Part shown: positions 28,220-37,441 of the stretch, one piece after another
Layout of the letters: the number at the start of each line of letters is the position of its first letter
Numbering within the stretch: the stretch's first letter is position 1
Assembly: GCF_000935025.1 (NCBI RefSeq)
Contig: NZ_CP010836.1
Location: forward strand, 1,426,001 to 1,490,000
Source: Sphingomonas hengshuiensis
GTDB lineage: Bacteria; Pseudomonadota; Alphaproteobacteria; Sphingomonadales; Sphingomonadaceae
DNA: 64,000 bases
Direction of reading: 5' to 3'
Translations under genes and position numbers: made by a program
Notes under the pieces: generated by a model
Database searches by the model: none
Seen by the model: the letters and a program-made list of their open reading frames with translations, nothing else
What the model was told of the DNA's origin: nothing

Positions 28220-28702
28220 TTAGAGCTGGCCGAGCATATAGTCGGCCGAGCTGACTTCGAACTGGCCCGGCGCCTCGACGTTGAGCTGCTCGACGACGCC
28301 GTCATTGACGATCATCGAGAAGCGCTGGCCGCGCGTGCCCATGCCGAACTTCGATCCGTCCATCTCGAGTCCGAGTGCCTTGGGGAAGCCGCCATTGCCG
28401 TCGGCGAGCATCGTCACCTTGCCCTCGACGCCCGAAGCCTTGCCCCATGCGCCCATCACGAACGCGTCGTTGACTGCGGTGCACGCGATCTCGTCGATGC
28501 CCTTGGCCTTCAGCTCGTCGGCCTTTTCGACGAAGCCCGGCAAATGCTTGGCGGAGCAGGTGGGCGTGAATGCGCCGGGGACCGAGAAGATCGCGACCTT
28601 GCGGCCGGCGAAATAGCTGTCCGACTCGACGGCGTCGGGGCCGGCCTCGGTCACCTTGACGAAGGTCGTGTTCGGAACGCGGTCGCCTTGCTGGATCGTC
28701 AT
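28220..28702 (-). CDS. Peroxiredoxin of the Prx5/type II family
   Basis: Thiol peroxidase that reduces hydrogen peroxide and organic peroxides, using glutathione/glutaredoxin or thioredoxin. The 160 residues carry the peroxidatic cysteine at about residue 49 in VPGAFTPTCSAKHLPGF and the family blocks EIACTAVNDAFVMGAWGK and RGQRFSMIVNDGVV. The start ATG 28702 has AAGGAG six bases upstream; the longer open frame upstream is not supported. It is divergent from the yqgE gene. Confidence 0.93.
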   Translation of the reverse strand: MTIQQGDRVPNTTFVKVTEAGPDAVESDSYFAGRKVAIFSVPGAFTPTCSAKHLPGFVEKADELKAKGIDEIACTAVNDAFVMGAWGKASGVEGKVTMLADGNGGFPKALGLEMDGSKFGMGTRGQRFSMIVNDGVVEQLNVEAPGQFEVSSADYMLGQL

Positions 28703-28798
28703 GTCAGTCTCCTTGGATGAGTCTCGGGCTTCAATCGGCGCGGACGATGACATTTTCAAGCGTGGCGGAGCAGGATCGGGGCGGGTAAGTGTGCAGCG

Positions 28799-29359
28799 AT
28801 GGAGTCGGCACCTTTCCTTACCGGACAATTCCTCCTCGCAATGCCGGGGATCGGCGATCCGCGTTTCGAACGCGCGGTGATCGCAATGTGCGCGCATGAC
28901 GCGGACGGCGCGCTGGGGATCGGGATCGGCGAGACGATCGACGGGCTCGGGCTGCACGACCTGCTCCGGCAGTTCGACATCGATCCGGGCGCGTCGCCCG
29001 ACCGGGCGGTGCATTTCGGCGGACCGGTGGAGCCGCGGCGCGGATTCGTTCTGCATACCCCCGACTGGTCCGGGCAGGACACCGTCGACGTCGGCGGACG
29101 CTGGGCACTGTCGGGGACGATCGACGTGCTGCGCGCGATCGCCGAGGGGGAAGGGCCGTCGCGCTGGCTGGTGGCGCTGGGCTATGCCGGCTGGGGCGAA
29201 GGGCAGCTCGACGCGGAGATGACGCGCCACGGCTGGTTCAACACCCCCGGCGACGCGCGGCTGCTGTACGATGTCGAGGCCGATGCGCGCTGGGCCAGCG
29301 GCTTTGCATCGGCGGGGATCGACCCACGGCTGCTGTCGAACGCCGCGGGCAAGGCGTGA
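28799..29359 (+). CDS. YqgE/AlgH family protein (UPF0301)
   Basis: A 186-residue cytoplasmic protein of the conserved YqgE/AlgH family. FLTGQFLLAMPGIGDPRFERAV is the family N-terminus, and HFGGPVEPRRGFVLHT and ALGYAGWGEGQLDAEMTRHGWF are the two further hallmark blocks. Biochemical role unknown; alginate-regulation claims for relatives are not general. It ends eight bases before the convergent chemoreceptor gene. Confidence 0.9.
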   Translation: MESAPFLTGQFLLAMPGIGDPRFERAVIAMCAHDADGALGIGIGETIDGLGLHDLLRQFDIDPGASPDRAVHFGGPVEPRRGFVLHTPDWSGQDTVDVGGRWALSGTIDVLRAIAEGEGPSRWLVALGYAGWGEGQLDAEMTRHGWFNTPGDARLLYDVEADARWASGFASAGIDPRLLSNAAGKA

Positions 29360-29367
29360 TCGTCGGT

Positions 29368-31131
29368 TTAGTGCAGCACCCTGCTCTGCGCGGCTGACCG
29401 CGCCGCTGGGGCCGGGCCGATGTGGAACTGCCCGGCCTGCCCGTTGAGCGTCGTGACTTCGGTACGCAGGCTGCGCGCCGCGGCGGAGGTTTCCTCGACC
29501 ATCGCGGCATTTTGCTGAGTCGCGTGATCCATGGTCGAGACCGCGGTGGCGATTTCGCTGATCGCATCGGCCTGGGCGCGGTTCTCGCTCGACATCGAGT
29601 CGAGCAGCGTGTGGACCTGATCGGTCGCCCCGGCGATCTGGACGAGCGCGGCGTCGACCCGCGCGACCATGTCGACCGCCGATACCACTTCGGACTGGGT
29701 GACGGTCAATTGCTCGCGCGCGCGCTTCGCCTCTTCCTCGGCGCGCATTGCAAGCGCGGAGACGAGGTCGGCGACCACGGCGAAGCCGCGCCCGGCCTCG
29801 CCCGCGCGCCCCGCCTCGACCGCCGCGTTCATCGCGAGCACGCGCGTCTGGAACGCGATCTTGTCCAGCCCCTCGATCACGCCGTCGATGCCGCGAGCGC
29901 TGTCCGCCACGCGCGCCATGGCGGCGGACGCGGCGGCGGCGACTTCGCGCCCATGGCCCACCGAGCGTGATGCATCGCCGGCGGTGGTCAGCGTGCGCGT
30001 TGCGGAGTCGGCGATGCCTTTCAGCCGGGCGCCCATCACCGTGATCGCCGCGCTGGTCTGTTCCAGGCTCGCGGAATTGCCTTCGGTACGGCGCGCCAGA
30101 TCCTCGGTCGCAACGGCGATTTCGCCAGTGCCCGTGGTGATCCCGCGCGCGCTTGCGGCGACGGCGCCGATCAGCCCGCGCAGCCGCAGCAGCGCCGCGT
30201 TGAAATCCTGCCGGACGGGTTCATAATCGGCGGGGAAGGGATAGAGGATGTCGCGGCTGAGATCGCCCGCGGAGATCGCCGCGATCGCGTCGCGCAGGGC
30301 GGCGGTGACCTGTTGCTGCGTCTGCGCCGCCTCCTCCTCGGCGCGGGTGCGCTCGATGGCGGCGGCGCGGAATATCTCGCACGCGCGCGCCATCCGACCG
30401 ATCTCGTCGCGCTGCTGCTGATAGGGAATTTCGGTGTCGTTGGTTTGGCCCGCCAGTTCCTCCATCGTGTCCGCCAGCGTGCCGATGGGGCGGATGATCG
30501 CGTTGCGCGAGATCATCAGCGCGAACAGCCACACCGCGCCCGCGACCAGCGCGGTGGCGAACGAGACGATCATCGCCCAGCGATCGAAGGTCAGCGCGTC
30601 TTCGCTGACCTGCGTCGCGACCACGATCTGCTCCTCGACCAGCGCGCTCAGCGCCTCCGAAACCGGGTCGATCGCGGCGTACAGGTCCGACACCACGATG
30701 CGATCGAGCGCGGCGCGATCGCCGCGGTCGAGCGCCGTCTGGAGTTCGGCGACCTTCCGGTCGGCGGCGTGCATCCGCTTCTCGGCGGTGTCGGCCAGCA
30801 CCGCCTCGCGCTCGGCGATGTAAGTCGCGCGATACGCCTTCCACTGGGCGTCGATCTGCCCGCGCCCGGCGCGCACCTGCTCGGCGGCCTTCGCCATTGT
30901 CAGGTTGCCGTTACGCGCCTTGTGCGAGGCGTCGACGATTGCGACGGCATATTGATCGGCGACGATCTTGAGGTCGCGGAGCGGGACGACCCGGTCGGCG
31001 AGCAGCGTCTGGAACGCCGCGGAATCGGTTTTCGTCACGGCGGCGAGCGTCGCGAGCAAAGCGAGGAGCGCGAGGGCGAAAAGCCCGAGGCACAGGGTGA
31101 GTTTGCTGCGGATCGAATAGTTTGAGAGCAT
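29368..31131 (-). CDS. Methyl-accepting chemotaxis protein
   Basis: Inner-membrane chemoreceptor of 587 residues. The first membrane segment is [20 protein letters not shown] (about residues 11-30), followed by a periplasmic four-helix-bundle-type sensor of about 160 residues. A second membrane segment ([20 protein letters not shown]) leads into a HAMP region with [10 protein letters not shown]. The cytoplasmic signalling hairpin contains [20 protein letters not shown], the CheA/CheW contact tip. No other chemotaxis gene lies nearby, so it is an orphan receptor here. Ligand unknown. Confidence 0.93.
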   Translation of the reverse strand: MLSNYSIRSKLTLCLGLFALALLALLATLAAVTKTDSAAFQTLLADRVVPLRDLKIVADQYAVAIVDASHKARNGNLTMAKAAEQVRAGRGQIDAQWKAYRATYIAEREAVLADTAEKRMHAADRKVAELQTALDRGDRAALDRIVVSDLYAAIDPVSEALSALVEEQIVVATQVSEDALTFDRWAMIVSFATALVAGAVWLFALMISRNAIIRPIGTLADTMEELAGQTNDTEIPYQQQRDEIGRMARACEIFRAAAIERTRAEEEAAQTQQQVTAALRDAIAAISAGDLSRDILYPFPADYEPVRQDFNAALLRLRGLIGAVAASARGITTGTGEIAVATEDLARRTEGNSASLEQTSAAITVMGARLKGIADSATRTLTTAGDASRSVGHGREVAAAASAAMARVADSARGIDGVIEGLDKIAFQTRVLAMNAAVEAGRAGEAGRGFAVVADLVSALAMRAEEEAKRAREQLTVTQSEVVSAVDMVARVDAALVQIAGATDQVHTLLDSMSSENRAQADAISEIATAVSTMDHATQQNAAMVEETSAAARSLRTEVTTLNGQAGQFHIGPAPAARSAAQSRVLH

Positions 31132-31251
31132 TGTTCTTCTTCGCCGCCCGGCCAGTCCGCGATCCCCATCCGCTATAATAGGAAAGGCGCGGCGCGGCGG
31201 GCGGGAATGCGCATGATTTCGTCGTGCGACACATCGATCCGCAACGGCACC

Positions 31252-31271
31252 ATATAAAGATATCTTTATAT
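31252..31271. promoter_or_regulatory. Perfect 20-bp palindrome upstream of ahcY, probable operator
   Basis: The sequence ATATAAAGATATCTTTATAT is a perfect palindrome about 95 bases before the ahcY start, in an AT-rich island of an otherwise GC-rich region. Its position before a SAH-recycling gene suggests an operator for an ArsR-family SAH-responsive repressor (SahR type), which is known to control ahcY in Proteobacteria. The match to any published consensus is from memory only. No regulator gene lies in the window. Confidence 0.6.
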
Positions 31272-31365
31272 TTCGATTGCGCCCTGACCGCGAAGCCGCT
31301 AGGGGCGCCCAATCGCGGTCGGCGAGTCCGGCGCGCGCCTATATTTTACGAACTGGAGAAGCGTC

Positions 31366-32781
31366 TTGGCTACCGTGCTCGACAAGAAGGACTATGTGAT
31401 CAAGGATATCGCGCTCGCCGATTTCGGCCGCGCCGAGATCAACATCGCCGAGACCGAAATGCCCGGCCTGATGGCGCTGCGCAGCGAGTTCGGCGCGTCG
31501 CAGCCGCTGAAGGGCGCGCGCATCACCGGATCGCTCCACATGACGATCCAGACCGCGGTGCTGATCGAGACGCTGACTGCGCTCGGCGCCGATGTCCGCT
31601 GGGCGACCTGCAACATCTTCTCGACGCAGGACCATGCCGCCGCCGCGATCGCCGCGACCGGCGTGCCGGTGTTCGCGGTGAAGGGCGAGAGCCTGGCCGA
31701 ATATTGGGATTATGTCGGCGACATCTTCAACTGGGGTGCGGACACCGACGGCACCACCGCCAACATCATCCTCGATGACGGCGGCGACGCGACGATGTTC
31801 GCGCTGTGGGGCGCCAAGCTTGAGGCCGGCGCGACGCTGGGCGAGCCCGAGAACGAAGAGGAAGTCGAGTTCCAGCGCGCGCTGAAGGCGTTCATCGCCA
31901 AATACCCCGGCTATCTGACCGAGACGGTCAAGAACCTGAAGGGTGTTTCGGAAGAGACCACCACCGGCGTCCACCGCCTGTACGAAATCGCCAAGAAGGG
32001 CGAGCTGCCGTTCCCGGCGATCAACGTCAACGACTCGGTGACCAAGTCGAAGTTCGACAACCTCTATGGCTGCAAGGAATCGCTGGTCGACGCGATCCGT
32101 CGCGCCACCGACGTGATGCTCGCGGGCAAGGTTGCCGCGGTCGCCGGCTTCGGTGACGTCGGCAAGGGCTCGGCCCAGTCGCTCCGCAACGGCGGCGCGC
32201 GCGTGATGGTCACCGAAATCGATCCGATCTGCGCGCTGCAGGCGGCGATGGAAGGCTTTGAAGTCGTGACGATGGAAGAGGCCGTGAAGCGCGCCGACAT
32301 CTTCGTGACCGCGACCGGCAATGCCGACGTCATCACCGCCGATCACATGAAGGCGATGAAGCCGATGTCGATCGTGTGCAACATCGGCCATTTCGACAGC
32401 GAGATCCAGATCGCCGCGCTGTCGAACTACAAGTGGACCGAAGTGAAGCCGGGCACCGACCTGGTCGAATTCGACGACGGCAAGCAGATCATCGTGCTGG
32501 CCAAGGGCCGGCTGGTGAACCTGGGCTGCGCCACCGGCCACCCCAGCTTCGTGATGTCGGCCAGCTTCACCAACCAGACTCTGGCGCAGATCGAGCTGTG
32601 GACCAAGGGTGAGAACTACAAGAACGACGTGTACGTCCTGCCGAAGCACCTCGACGAAAAGGTCGCTGCGCTCCATCTGGAGAAGCTGGGCGTCCAGCTG
32701 TCGAAGCTGAGCGAAAAGCAGGCGTCGTATATCGGCGTGCCGGTCGAAGGGCCGTTCAAGCCGTCGCACTACCGCTACTGA
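31366..32781 (+). CDS. ahcY: Adenosylhomocysteinase (S-adenosyl-L-homocysteine hydrolase)
   Basis: Splits S-adenosylhomocysteine into adenosine and homocysteine, closing the activated methyl cycle. The start is TTG 31366 with GGAG seven bases upstream. The 471 residues show substrate-domain motifs ([20 protein letters not shown]), the NAD-binding [20 protein letters not shown] and the canonical C-terminus ending KPSHYRY. The long insert near residues 140-185 ([20 protein letters not shown]) is usual for bacterial enzymes. Probably controlled by the palindrome upstream; a hairpin terminator follows. Confidence 0.97.
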   Translation: MATVLDKKDYVIKDIALADFGRAEINIAETEMPGLMALRSEFGASQPLKGARITGSLHMTIQTAVLIETLTALGADVRWATCNIFSTQDHAAAAIAATGVPVFAVKGESLAEYWDYVGDIFNWGADTDGTTANIILDDGGDATMFALWGAKLEAGATLGEPENEEEVEFQRALKAFIAKYPGYLTETVKNLKGVSEETTTGVHRLYEIAKKGELPFPAINVNDSVTKSKFDNLYGCKESLVDAIRRATDVMLAGKVAAVAGFGDVGKGSAQSLRNGGARVMVTEIDPICALQAAMEGFEVVTMEEAVKRADIFVTATGNADVITADHMKAMKPMSIVCNIGHFDSEIQIAALSNYKWTEVKPGTDLVEFDDGKQIIVLAKGRLVNLGCATGHPSFVMSASFTNQTLAQIELWTKGENYKNDVYVLPKHLDEKVAALHLEKLGVQLSKLSEKQASYIGVPVEGPFKPSHYRY

Positions 32782-32836
32782 TCGCCGCATCGCGGGCGGC
32801 GGCGTCGGTCGCCGCGCCGAGACGGTTGCATCTTCG

Positions 32837-32868
32837 GGGCCGCGCCTTCCATAGGGGAGGCGCGGCCC
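32837..32868 (+). terminator. Terminator-like hairpin after ahcY
   Basis: GGGCCGCGCCT pairs perfectly with AGGCGCGGCCC around a ten-base loop, 55 bases downstream of the ahcY stop. The following bases are not T-rich, so termination strength is uncertain. Confidence 0.65.
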
Positions 32869-32960
32869 TGCTGCGTTCGGAAATCCTTTCGGTGTGCCAA
32901 GGGGTTGCGCGGAACGTCCGCGGCTGGCCCACGTTATGGCCGGGACAGGGAGACGCGACG

Positions 32961-33164
32961 ATGTGGCGTGCAGCGGCGGGAAGACTCGCGATCGGCGGCG
33001 CGGTGATCGGCGTGCTCGGGGGTATTGCCGGGCTGGGCCTCAGCAATTTCGTCGATTCCGGGGCGTTCCAATTCTATAGCAAGCCGCAGATGGCGGAGGC
33101 AGCCGCAATGGCGGACCTGATCGCCGACGCGCCCGAGCGGCCTCGCGCCCGCTTCGACCGCTGA
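32961..33164 (+). CDS. Small single-helix membrane protein, unknown
   Basis: A 67-residue protein starting MWRAAAGRLAIGGAVIGVLG, with one hydrophobic segment over about residues 9-30, then a polar C-terminus (SKPQMAEAAAMADLIADAPE). I recognise no family. GGAG lies eight bases before the ATG, which favours this start over the upstream open frame. A second small frame begins 13 bases after its stop and divL follows, suggesting a short operon. Confidence 0.55.
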   Translation: MWRAAAGRLAIGGAVIGVLGGIAGLGLSNFVDSGAFQFYSKPQMAEAAAMADLIADAPERPRARFDR

Positions 33165-33176
33165 TCGGGCGGCGGC

Positions 33177-33431
33177 ATGGCTGACGACAAGGCGCCCGAT
33201 CCGTCCCCCCGTTCCACACCCGATCCCGCCCAGGCCCGGCTGGCCGCCCTCCTCCGCGACGCGCTTCCCGCGACCGAGGAGGAACTGGCGGACGAAATCC
33301 AGCGGCTGATGCTCCATCTTTCGCGCGAGCCGCTCGACGCAAATCCAGCGCTGCCTGCCGCGCTCGAGGACCCCGAACGCGCCTCGCTGCTCCGGCGCCT
33401 GTTCGGTCGCGCACCGCGATCGCCGTCGTAA
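33177..33431 (+). CDS. Hypothetical small acidic protein
   Basis: An 84-residue reading frame, proline-rich at first (DKAPDPSPRSTPDPAQ), then a probable amphipathic helix (ARLAALLRDALPATEEELADEIQRLM) and an arginine-rich end. I recognise no family. Support comes from close spacing to the genes on both sides and the same strand. There is no strong ribosome site, and a frame of this length can arise by chance at this GC content, so it remains tentative. Confidence 0.4.
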   Translation: MADDKAPDPSPRSTPDPAQARLAALLRDALPATEEELADEIQRLMLHLSREPLDANPALPAALEDPERASLLRRLFGRAPRSPS

Positions 33432-33464
33432 CGCGCTTCCCGATCCGCGGCGCTTTGCCTAAGG

Positions 33465-35843
33465 GTGGGCCATGATGGCGCAGCGTGGCCGCGAGTGGGC
33501 GGTTTGATCGAGATTCCCCAGGCGGCGGCGGTGCTCGCGGGCGCCGTCGTCGCGCTGCTCGTGTTCGGCGCGACCTGGGTGCTGTACGCCGGGCTCCGCG
33601 CCCGTGCGGAGGCGGCGGAGATGGCCGACGACAATGCCCGGCTGGGCGCGCTGGTCGGCGGATCGCCCGCGCAGGCGATGGTCGTCCGCGCCGATGGCCG
33701 TGTCGAGGCGCCGCGGCGGTTCGCCGACTGGCTCGGGCTGGAGCGGCTGCCGCGCGAGCTGACCGAATTGACGAGCGCCGATGCCGGGCTGGTGCCCGAG
33801 GATGCCGAAGCGCTGACCGTGCATGTCACCGCGGCGCAGCGGGCGGGGCGCCCGTTCACGCTGTCGGTGCGCGCGCGCGGCTCCGATCGCGCGCTGCTGG
33901 TGGTGGGCGAGAAGGCCCCCGATGCGGTGCGCGCGCCGGGGGGCGTTGTGTTGTGGTTCCTCGATGCGACCGAGAGCCAGAGCGAGATCAACCGGCTACA
34001 GCGCGATGCGACGCGGCTGCGCGCGGCGTTCGACGCGCTGACCGCGCTGATCGAGGCGGCGCCGATGCCGATGTGGTATCGCGGATCGGACCTGCGGCTG
34101 CTGATGGTCAACACCGCCTATGTCCGTGCCGTCGAAGGCAAGGACGGCGAGGATACCGTCGCGCGCGGGCTGGAGCTGGTCGAGGGCGCCGGGCTGGGCG
34201 GGCCGCTCGCCAATGCCGCCATCGCGCGCGACACCGGCGAGCCGCAGACGGTGGCGATGCCCGCGACGATCGGCGGCGCGCGGCGGATGCTGCGGCTCCA
34301 CGACGTGCCGCTGCCCACCGGCGGGGTCGCGGGCTTCGCGATCGATATCGAGGAACTCGAGCAGCTGCGCGGCGGGCTCAAGCGCTTCGGCGAGGCGCAG
34401 CGCGCGATGCTCGACCGGCTCTCGGCAGGCGTCGCGCAGTTCGGCCCCGACCATGCGCTCAGCTTCTGCAACCAGCCGTTCCGCCGGATGTTCGCGATGA
34501 AGAACGAATGGCTGGCCGACCGCCCCGAATTCGATCGCGTGCTGGAGCGGATGCGCGAAGCCAATCGCCTGCCCGAGATGCGCGATTTCCCGGCATGGAA
34601 GGCGGAGCGCCGCGAATGGTTCGTCGCGCCCGATGCGGTCGAGGAAACCTGGACCGTGGGGGGCACGCATCTGCGCGTCGTCGCCCAGCCGATGCCCGAT
34701 GCCGGGCTATTGCTGATCTTCGAGGACCGCACCCAGCAGTTCGAATTGCAGCGCGAACATGGCGAGATGCAGCAGGTCCGCACCGCGACGCTGGAGAGCC
34801 TGGCCGAGGCGGTGGCGGTGTTCGGCAAGGGGCGGCTCCAGCTGTGGAACCGCAAGTTCCGCCAGGTCTGGGGCTTTGACGAGGTTTTCCTCGATGCGCA
34901 TCCGCAGATCACCAGCCTGGTCAAGGCCGCCGGCCCCAGGCTGACCAACCCCGCGCGCGCCGAAGTGATCGGCGACCTTGTCCGCCTGGCCGCGCAGGAC
35001 CGGCAACAGCGCGGATCGAGCATCGCCTTTGCCGATGGCCGCCATTTCGACGTGACCGCGGTGCCGCTGCCCGACGGCAATGCGCTGGTGACGATGCTCG
35101 ACACTACCGACCATCACCGCGCCGAACGCGCGCTGCGCGACCGCAACGAGGCGCTGGAGGCGGCGGACCGCGTGCGCACCGCGTTCGTCGCGAGCATGAG
35201 CTATGAACTGCGCACGCCGCTGACCTCGATCAAGGGGTTTACCGAGATGCTGCACGGCGGCTTTGCCGGGCCGCTGAGCGACAGCGGGGTCGAATATACC
35301 GAGGCGATCCTGGTCTCGGTCGATCGGCTGGGCAACCTGATCGACGACGTGCTCGACCTGACCCAGAGCGAAGGCGCGCCGCTGGAACGCCGCCCGGTCG
35401 ACCTCGAGATGATCGCGCACGGGGCAGCCGAGGCGGTGGCGCCGCTCGCCAAGGCCAAGGCGATCGAGCTTGTCGTCGAGGATGCCGGGACCGCGGGCAC
35501 CGTGACCGGCGACCCGCGGCGGCTGCGCCAGGTGATCGAGCATCTGCTGCGCCACGCGGTGGGCGCGACGCCCGAGGGCGGGCGGGTGCTGCTCCACCTC
35601 GATGGCAATGCGGGCGTCGCGCGGGTGATCGTGTCCGACGACGGCCCCGGAATGCGCCCCGACCAGGTCGCGAAGGCGTTCGACCGCTTTGCCCAGCACG
35701 GCATCGCCCGCAGCGGCGAGCGCGCGCTGGGGCTGGGCCTGCCGCTCGCCAAGCAATTCGTCCAGGCGCATGGTGGGCGGATCGAACTGATCTCCGAACC
35801 GGGGGAGGGGACGCTGGTGACGGTAGAGCTGCCGCGCAAATGA
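33465..35843 (+). CDS. divL: DivL-like sensor kinase homologue with tyrosine in the H-box
   Basis: Membrane-anchored multi-PAS protein of up to 792 residues. It has one membrane segment (AAVLAGAVVALLVFGATWVL), several PAS-like regions, a DHp domain and an ATPase domain (VIVSDDGPGMRPDQ, GLGLPLAKQFVQAHGGRI). The phosphoacceptor position reads MSYELRTPLTSIKGF, so tyrosine (about residue 580) replaces histidine, the hallmark of Caulobacter DivL, which controls CckA rather than signalling by its own phosphorylation. The neighbouring tsaE, amgK and murU support the call. The start is uncertain: GTG 33465, GTG 33495 or TTG 33504. Confidence 0.82.
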   Translation: MGHDGAAWPRVGGLIEIPQAAAVLAGAVVALLVFGATWVLYAGLRARAEAAEMADDNARLGALVGGSPAQAMVVRADGRVEAPRRFADWLGLERLPRELTELTSADAGLVPEDAEALTVHVTAAQRAGRPFTLSVRARGSDRALLVVGEKAPDAVRAPGGVVLWFLDATESQSEINRLQRDATRLRAAFDALTALIEAAPMPMWYRGSDLRLLMVNTAYVRAVEGKDGEDTVARGLELVEGAGLGGPLANAAIARDTGEPQTVAMPATIGGARRMLRLHDVPLPTGGVAGFAIDIEELEQLRGGLKRFGEAQRAMLDRLSAGVAQFGPDHALSFCNQPFRRMFAMKNEWLADRPEFDRVLERMREANRLPEMRDFPAWKAERREWFVAPDAVEETWTVGGTHLRVVAQPMPDAGLLLIFEDRTQQFELQREHGEMQQVRTATLESLAEAVAVFGKGRLQLWNRKFRQVWGFDEVFLDAHPQITSLVKAAGPRLTNPARAEVIGDLVRLAAQDRQQRGSSIAFADGRHFDVTAVPLPDGNALVTMLDTTDHHRAERALRDRNEALEAADRVRTAFVASMSYELRTPLTSIKGFTEMLHGGFAGPLSDSGVEYTEAILVSVDRLGNLIDDVLDLTQSEGAPLERRPVDLEMIAHGAAEAVAPLAKAKAIELVVEDAGTAGTVTGDPRRLRQVIEHLLRHAVGATPEGGRVLLHLDGNAGVARVIVSDDGPGMRPDQVAKAFDRFAQHGIARSGERALGLGLPLAKQFVQAHGGRIELISEPGEGTLVTVELPRK

Positions 35844-35870
35844 GGGCGCGCGATCGTATCGCCCAGGTAC

Positions 35871-35965
35871 GCCGTCATGCTGAACTTGTTTCAGCATCCA
35901 TGGTGCCACAAGCCCCGCCAGCACCTGGGGAGGGTTGGATGCTGAAACAAGTTCAGCATGACGGC
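35871..35965. repeat. 95-bp REP element with 30-bp perfect arms (copy 1)
   Basis: Perfect 30-base arms at 35871-35900 and 35936-35965 (left arm starts GCCGTCATGCTGAACTTG) flank a 35-base spacer. The element fills most of the gap between divL and tsaE. A second element with identical arms and the same spacer length lies at 41211-41305. Confidence 0.9.
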
Positions 35966-36026
35966 CGGGGGGGAGTGGGGTGCCGCTTTCGTCGCGATCG
36001 CGCCGTGGCGCCCGGTGGACACTGAG

Positions 36027-36470
36027 ATGCACCTCGCTTCCCCCCAGGACTCGCACGCGCTCGGCATCCGCCTCGCGGCGCTGGCGCAGCCCGGCGACGT
36101 CATCGCGCTGTCCGGCCCATTGGGCGCGGGCAAGACGAGCATCGCGCGCGGGCTGCTCGCCGCCCTGGGGCTGGAGGGCGAGGCGCCGAGCCCGAGCTTC
36201 GCGATCGTCCAGCCCTATGACCCGCCCGAGGTCCGCTTCCCGGTGCTCCATGTCGATCTCTACCGGATCGAGGACCCGGCAGAGGCCGAGGAACTGGGGC
36301 TCGACGATGCCCGCACCGATTCGCTGCTGGTCGTCGAATGGCCTGAGCGGCTGGGCGAGGCCTATTGGGCCGATGCGCTGTGGCTCGCCCTCGAAGTGGC
36401 GCCCGACGGCGCGCGCGCCTTGACAGCACGGGTCCCCGCGGCATGGAGGGATCGATGGCTCCAGATATGA
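36027..36470 (+). CDS. tsaE: tRNA threonylcarbamoyladenosine biosynthesis protein TsaE
   Basis: ATPase of the TsaB-TsaD-TsaE complex that makes t6A37 on ANN-decoding tRNAs. The 147 residues show the P-loop GPLGAGKTSIARGLL near residue 38, PSPSFAIVQPY, and the catalytic region HVDLYRIEDPAEAEELGLDD and LLVVEWPERLGEAY, all typical. ATG 36027 was chosen over the in-frame codon at 35958, which lies inside the REP element. Its end overlaps the amgK start. Confidence 0.93.
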   Translation: MHLASPQDSHALGIRLAALAQPGDVIALSGPLGAGKTSIARGLLAALGLEGEAPSPSFAIVQPYDPPEVRFPVLHVDLYRIEDPAEAEELGLDDARTDSLLVVEWPERLGEAYWADALWLALEVAPDGARALTARVPAAWRDRWLQI

Positions 36471-37441
36471 ATCCGCCCGCCGCGGCGCAGCAGTTTCTCG
36501 TCGATGCGGGTTGGGAAGGGGCCGAGATAAGGCCGCTTGCCGGCGATGCGTCGTTCCGCCGCTATTTCCGCGTCGTCCACCACGACCGCAGCGCGATCCT
36601 GATGGACGCGCCGCCGCCGCACGAGGACCCCCGCCCGTTCATCGCGATCGCGCGCTGGCTCGCCGATCGCGGCTTCGCGGCGCCCGCGATCCTGCACGAG
36701 GACCTGGCCGAGGGGCTGGTGCTGCTCGAGGATTTCGGCGACGCCCGGATGCGCGAGACCGTCGACGCCGCACCCGAGAGCGAGTTGCGGCTGTACGAGG
36801 CGGCGGTGGACCTGCTGGTGCGGCTCCACACCCACGCCGCCGCCGATATCCGCGCCTATGACCGCGCCGAATATCAGCGCGAAGTGGGGCTGCTCACCGA
36901 ATGGTATTGCCCCGCGCTGGACCTTGCGGTCAACGATGCGGGGTATATCGCGGCCTGGGACGCGGCGCTCGCGCCGGTGCTGGGCAGTCATACGCCCGTC
37001 ACGGTGCTGCGCGATTACCATGCCGAGAACATCATGCTGATAGAGGGCAGCGAGAGTTTGGGGCTGCTCGATTTCCAGGACGCGCTGGCGGGGCATCCCG
37101 CCTATGACCTCGTCTCGCTGTTGCAGGACGCGCGGCGCGACGTGCCCGCCGACCTCGAAATCGCGATGCTCTATCGCTACAAGCGGATCACCGGGGCGGG
37201 GGACGAGTTCGACGTGGCCTATCATGTGCTGGGCGCGCAGCGGAATGCGAAGATCGTCGGCATCTTCACCCGGCTGTGGAAGCGCGACGGCAAGCCGCGC
37301 TATCCGGGGCTGTGCCCGCGCGTGTGGGGCTATCTGGAGCGCGACCTGAAGCATCCCGCGCTGCGCCCCGTGGCCGAGTGGTTCGACGCCAATGTGCCCG
37401 CCGAGATGCGCGGCGATCCCGTGGCGATCCTCGGCGCATGA
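36455..37441 (+). CDS. amgK: Aminosugar kinase of the AmgK type (phosphotransferase fold)
   Basis: Likely phosphorylates N-acetylmuramate/N-acetylglucosamine at the anomeric carbon in cell-wall recycling that feeds UDP-MurNAc synthesis. The 328 residues have the APH-type catalytic loop VTVLRDYHAENIML and the metal-binding LLDFQDALAGHPAYDLVSLLQD. ATG 36455 has GGAGG five bases upstream; ATG 36467, overlapping the tsaE stop, is the alternative. The ATGA overlap with murU downstream, its usual pathway partner, supports the call. Confidence 0.87.
   Translation: MAPDMNPPAAAQQFLVDAGWEGAEIRPLAGDASFRRYFRVVHHDRSAILMDAPPPHEDPRPFIAIARWLADRGFAAPAILHEDLAEGLVLLEDFGDARMRETVDAAPESELRLYEAAVDLLVRLHTHAAADIRAYDRAEYQREVGLLTEWYCPALDLAVNDAGYIAAWDAALAPVLGSHTPVTVLRDYHAENIMLIEGSESLGLLDFQDALAGHPAYDLVSLLQDARRDVPADLEIAMLYRYKRITGAGDEFDVAYHVLGAQRNAKIVGIFTRLWKRDGKPRYPGLCPRVWGYLERDLKHPALRPVAEWFDANVPAEMRGDPVAILGA

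Noticed and set aside
31272..31365. SAH or SAM riboswitch in the ahcY leader
   Set aside because: The leader has no arrangement of stems that I could match to the conserved cores of these riboswitches; the palindrome upstream explains regulation more simply.
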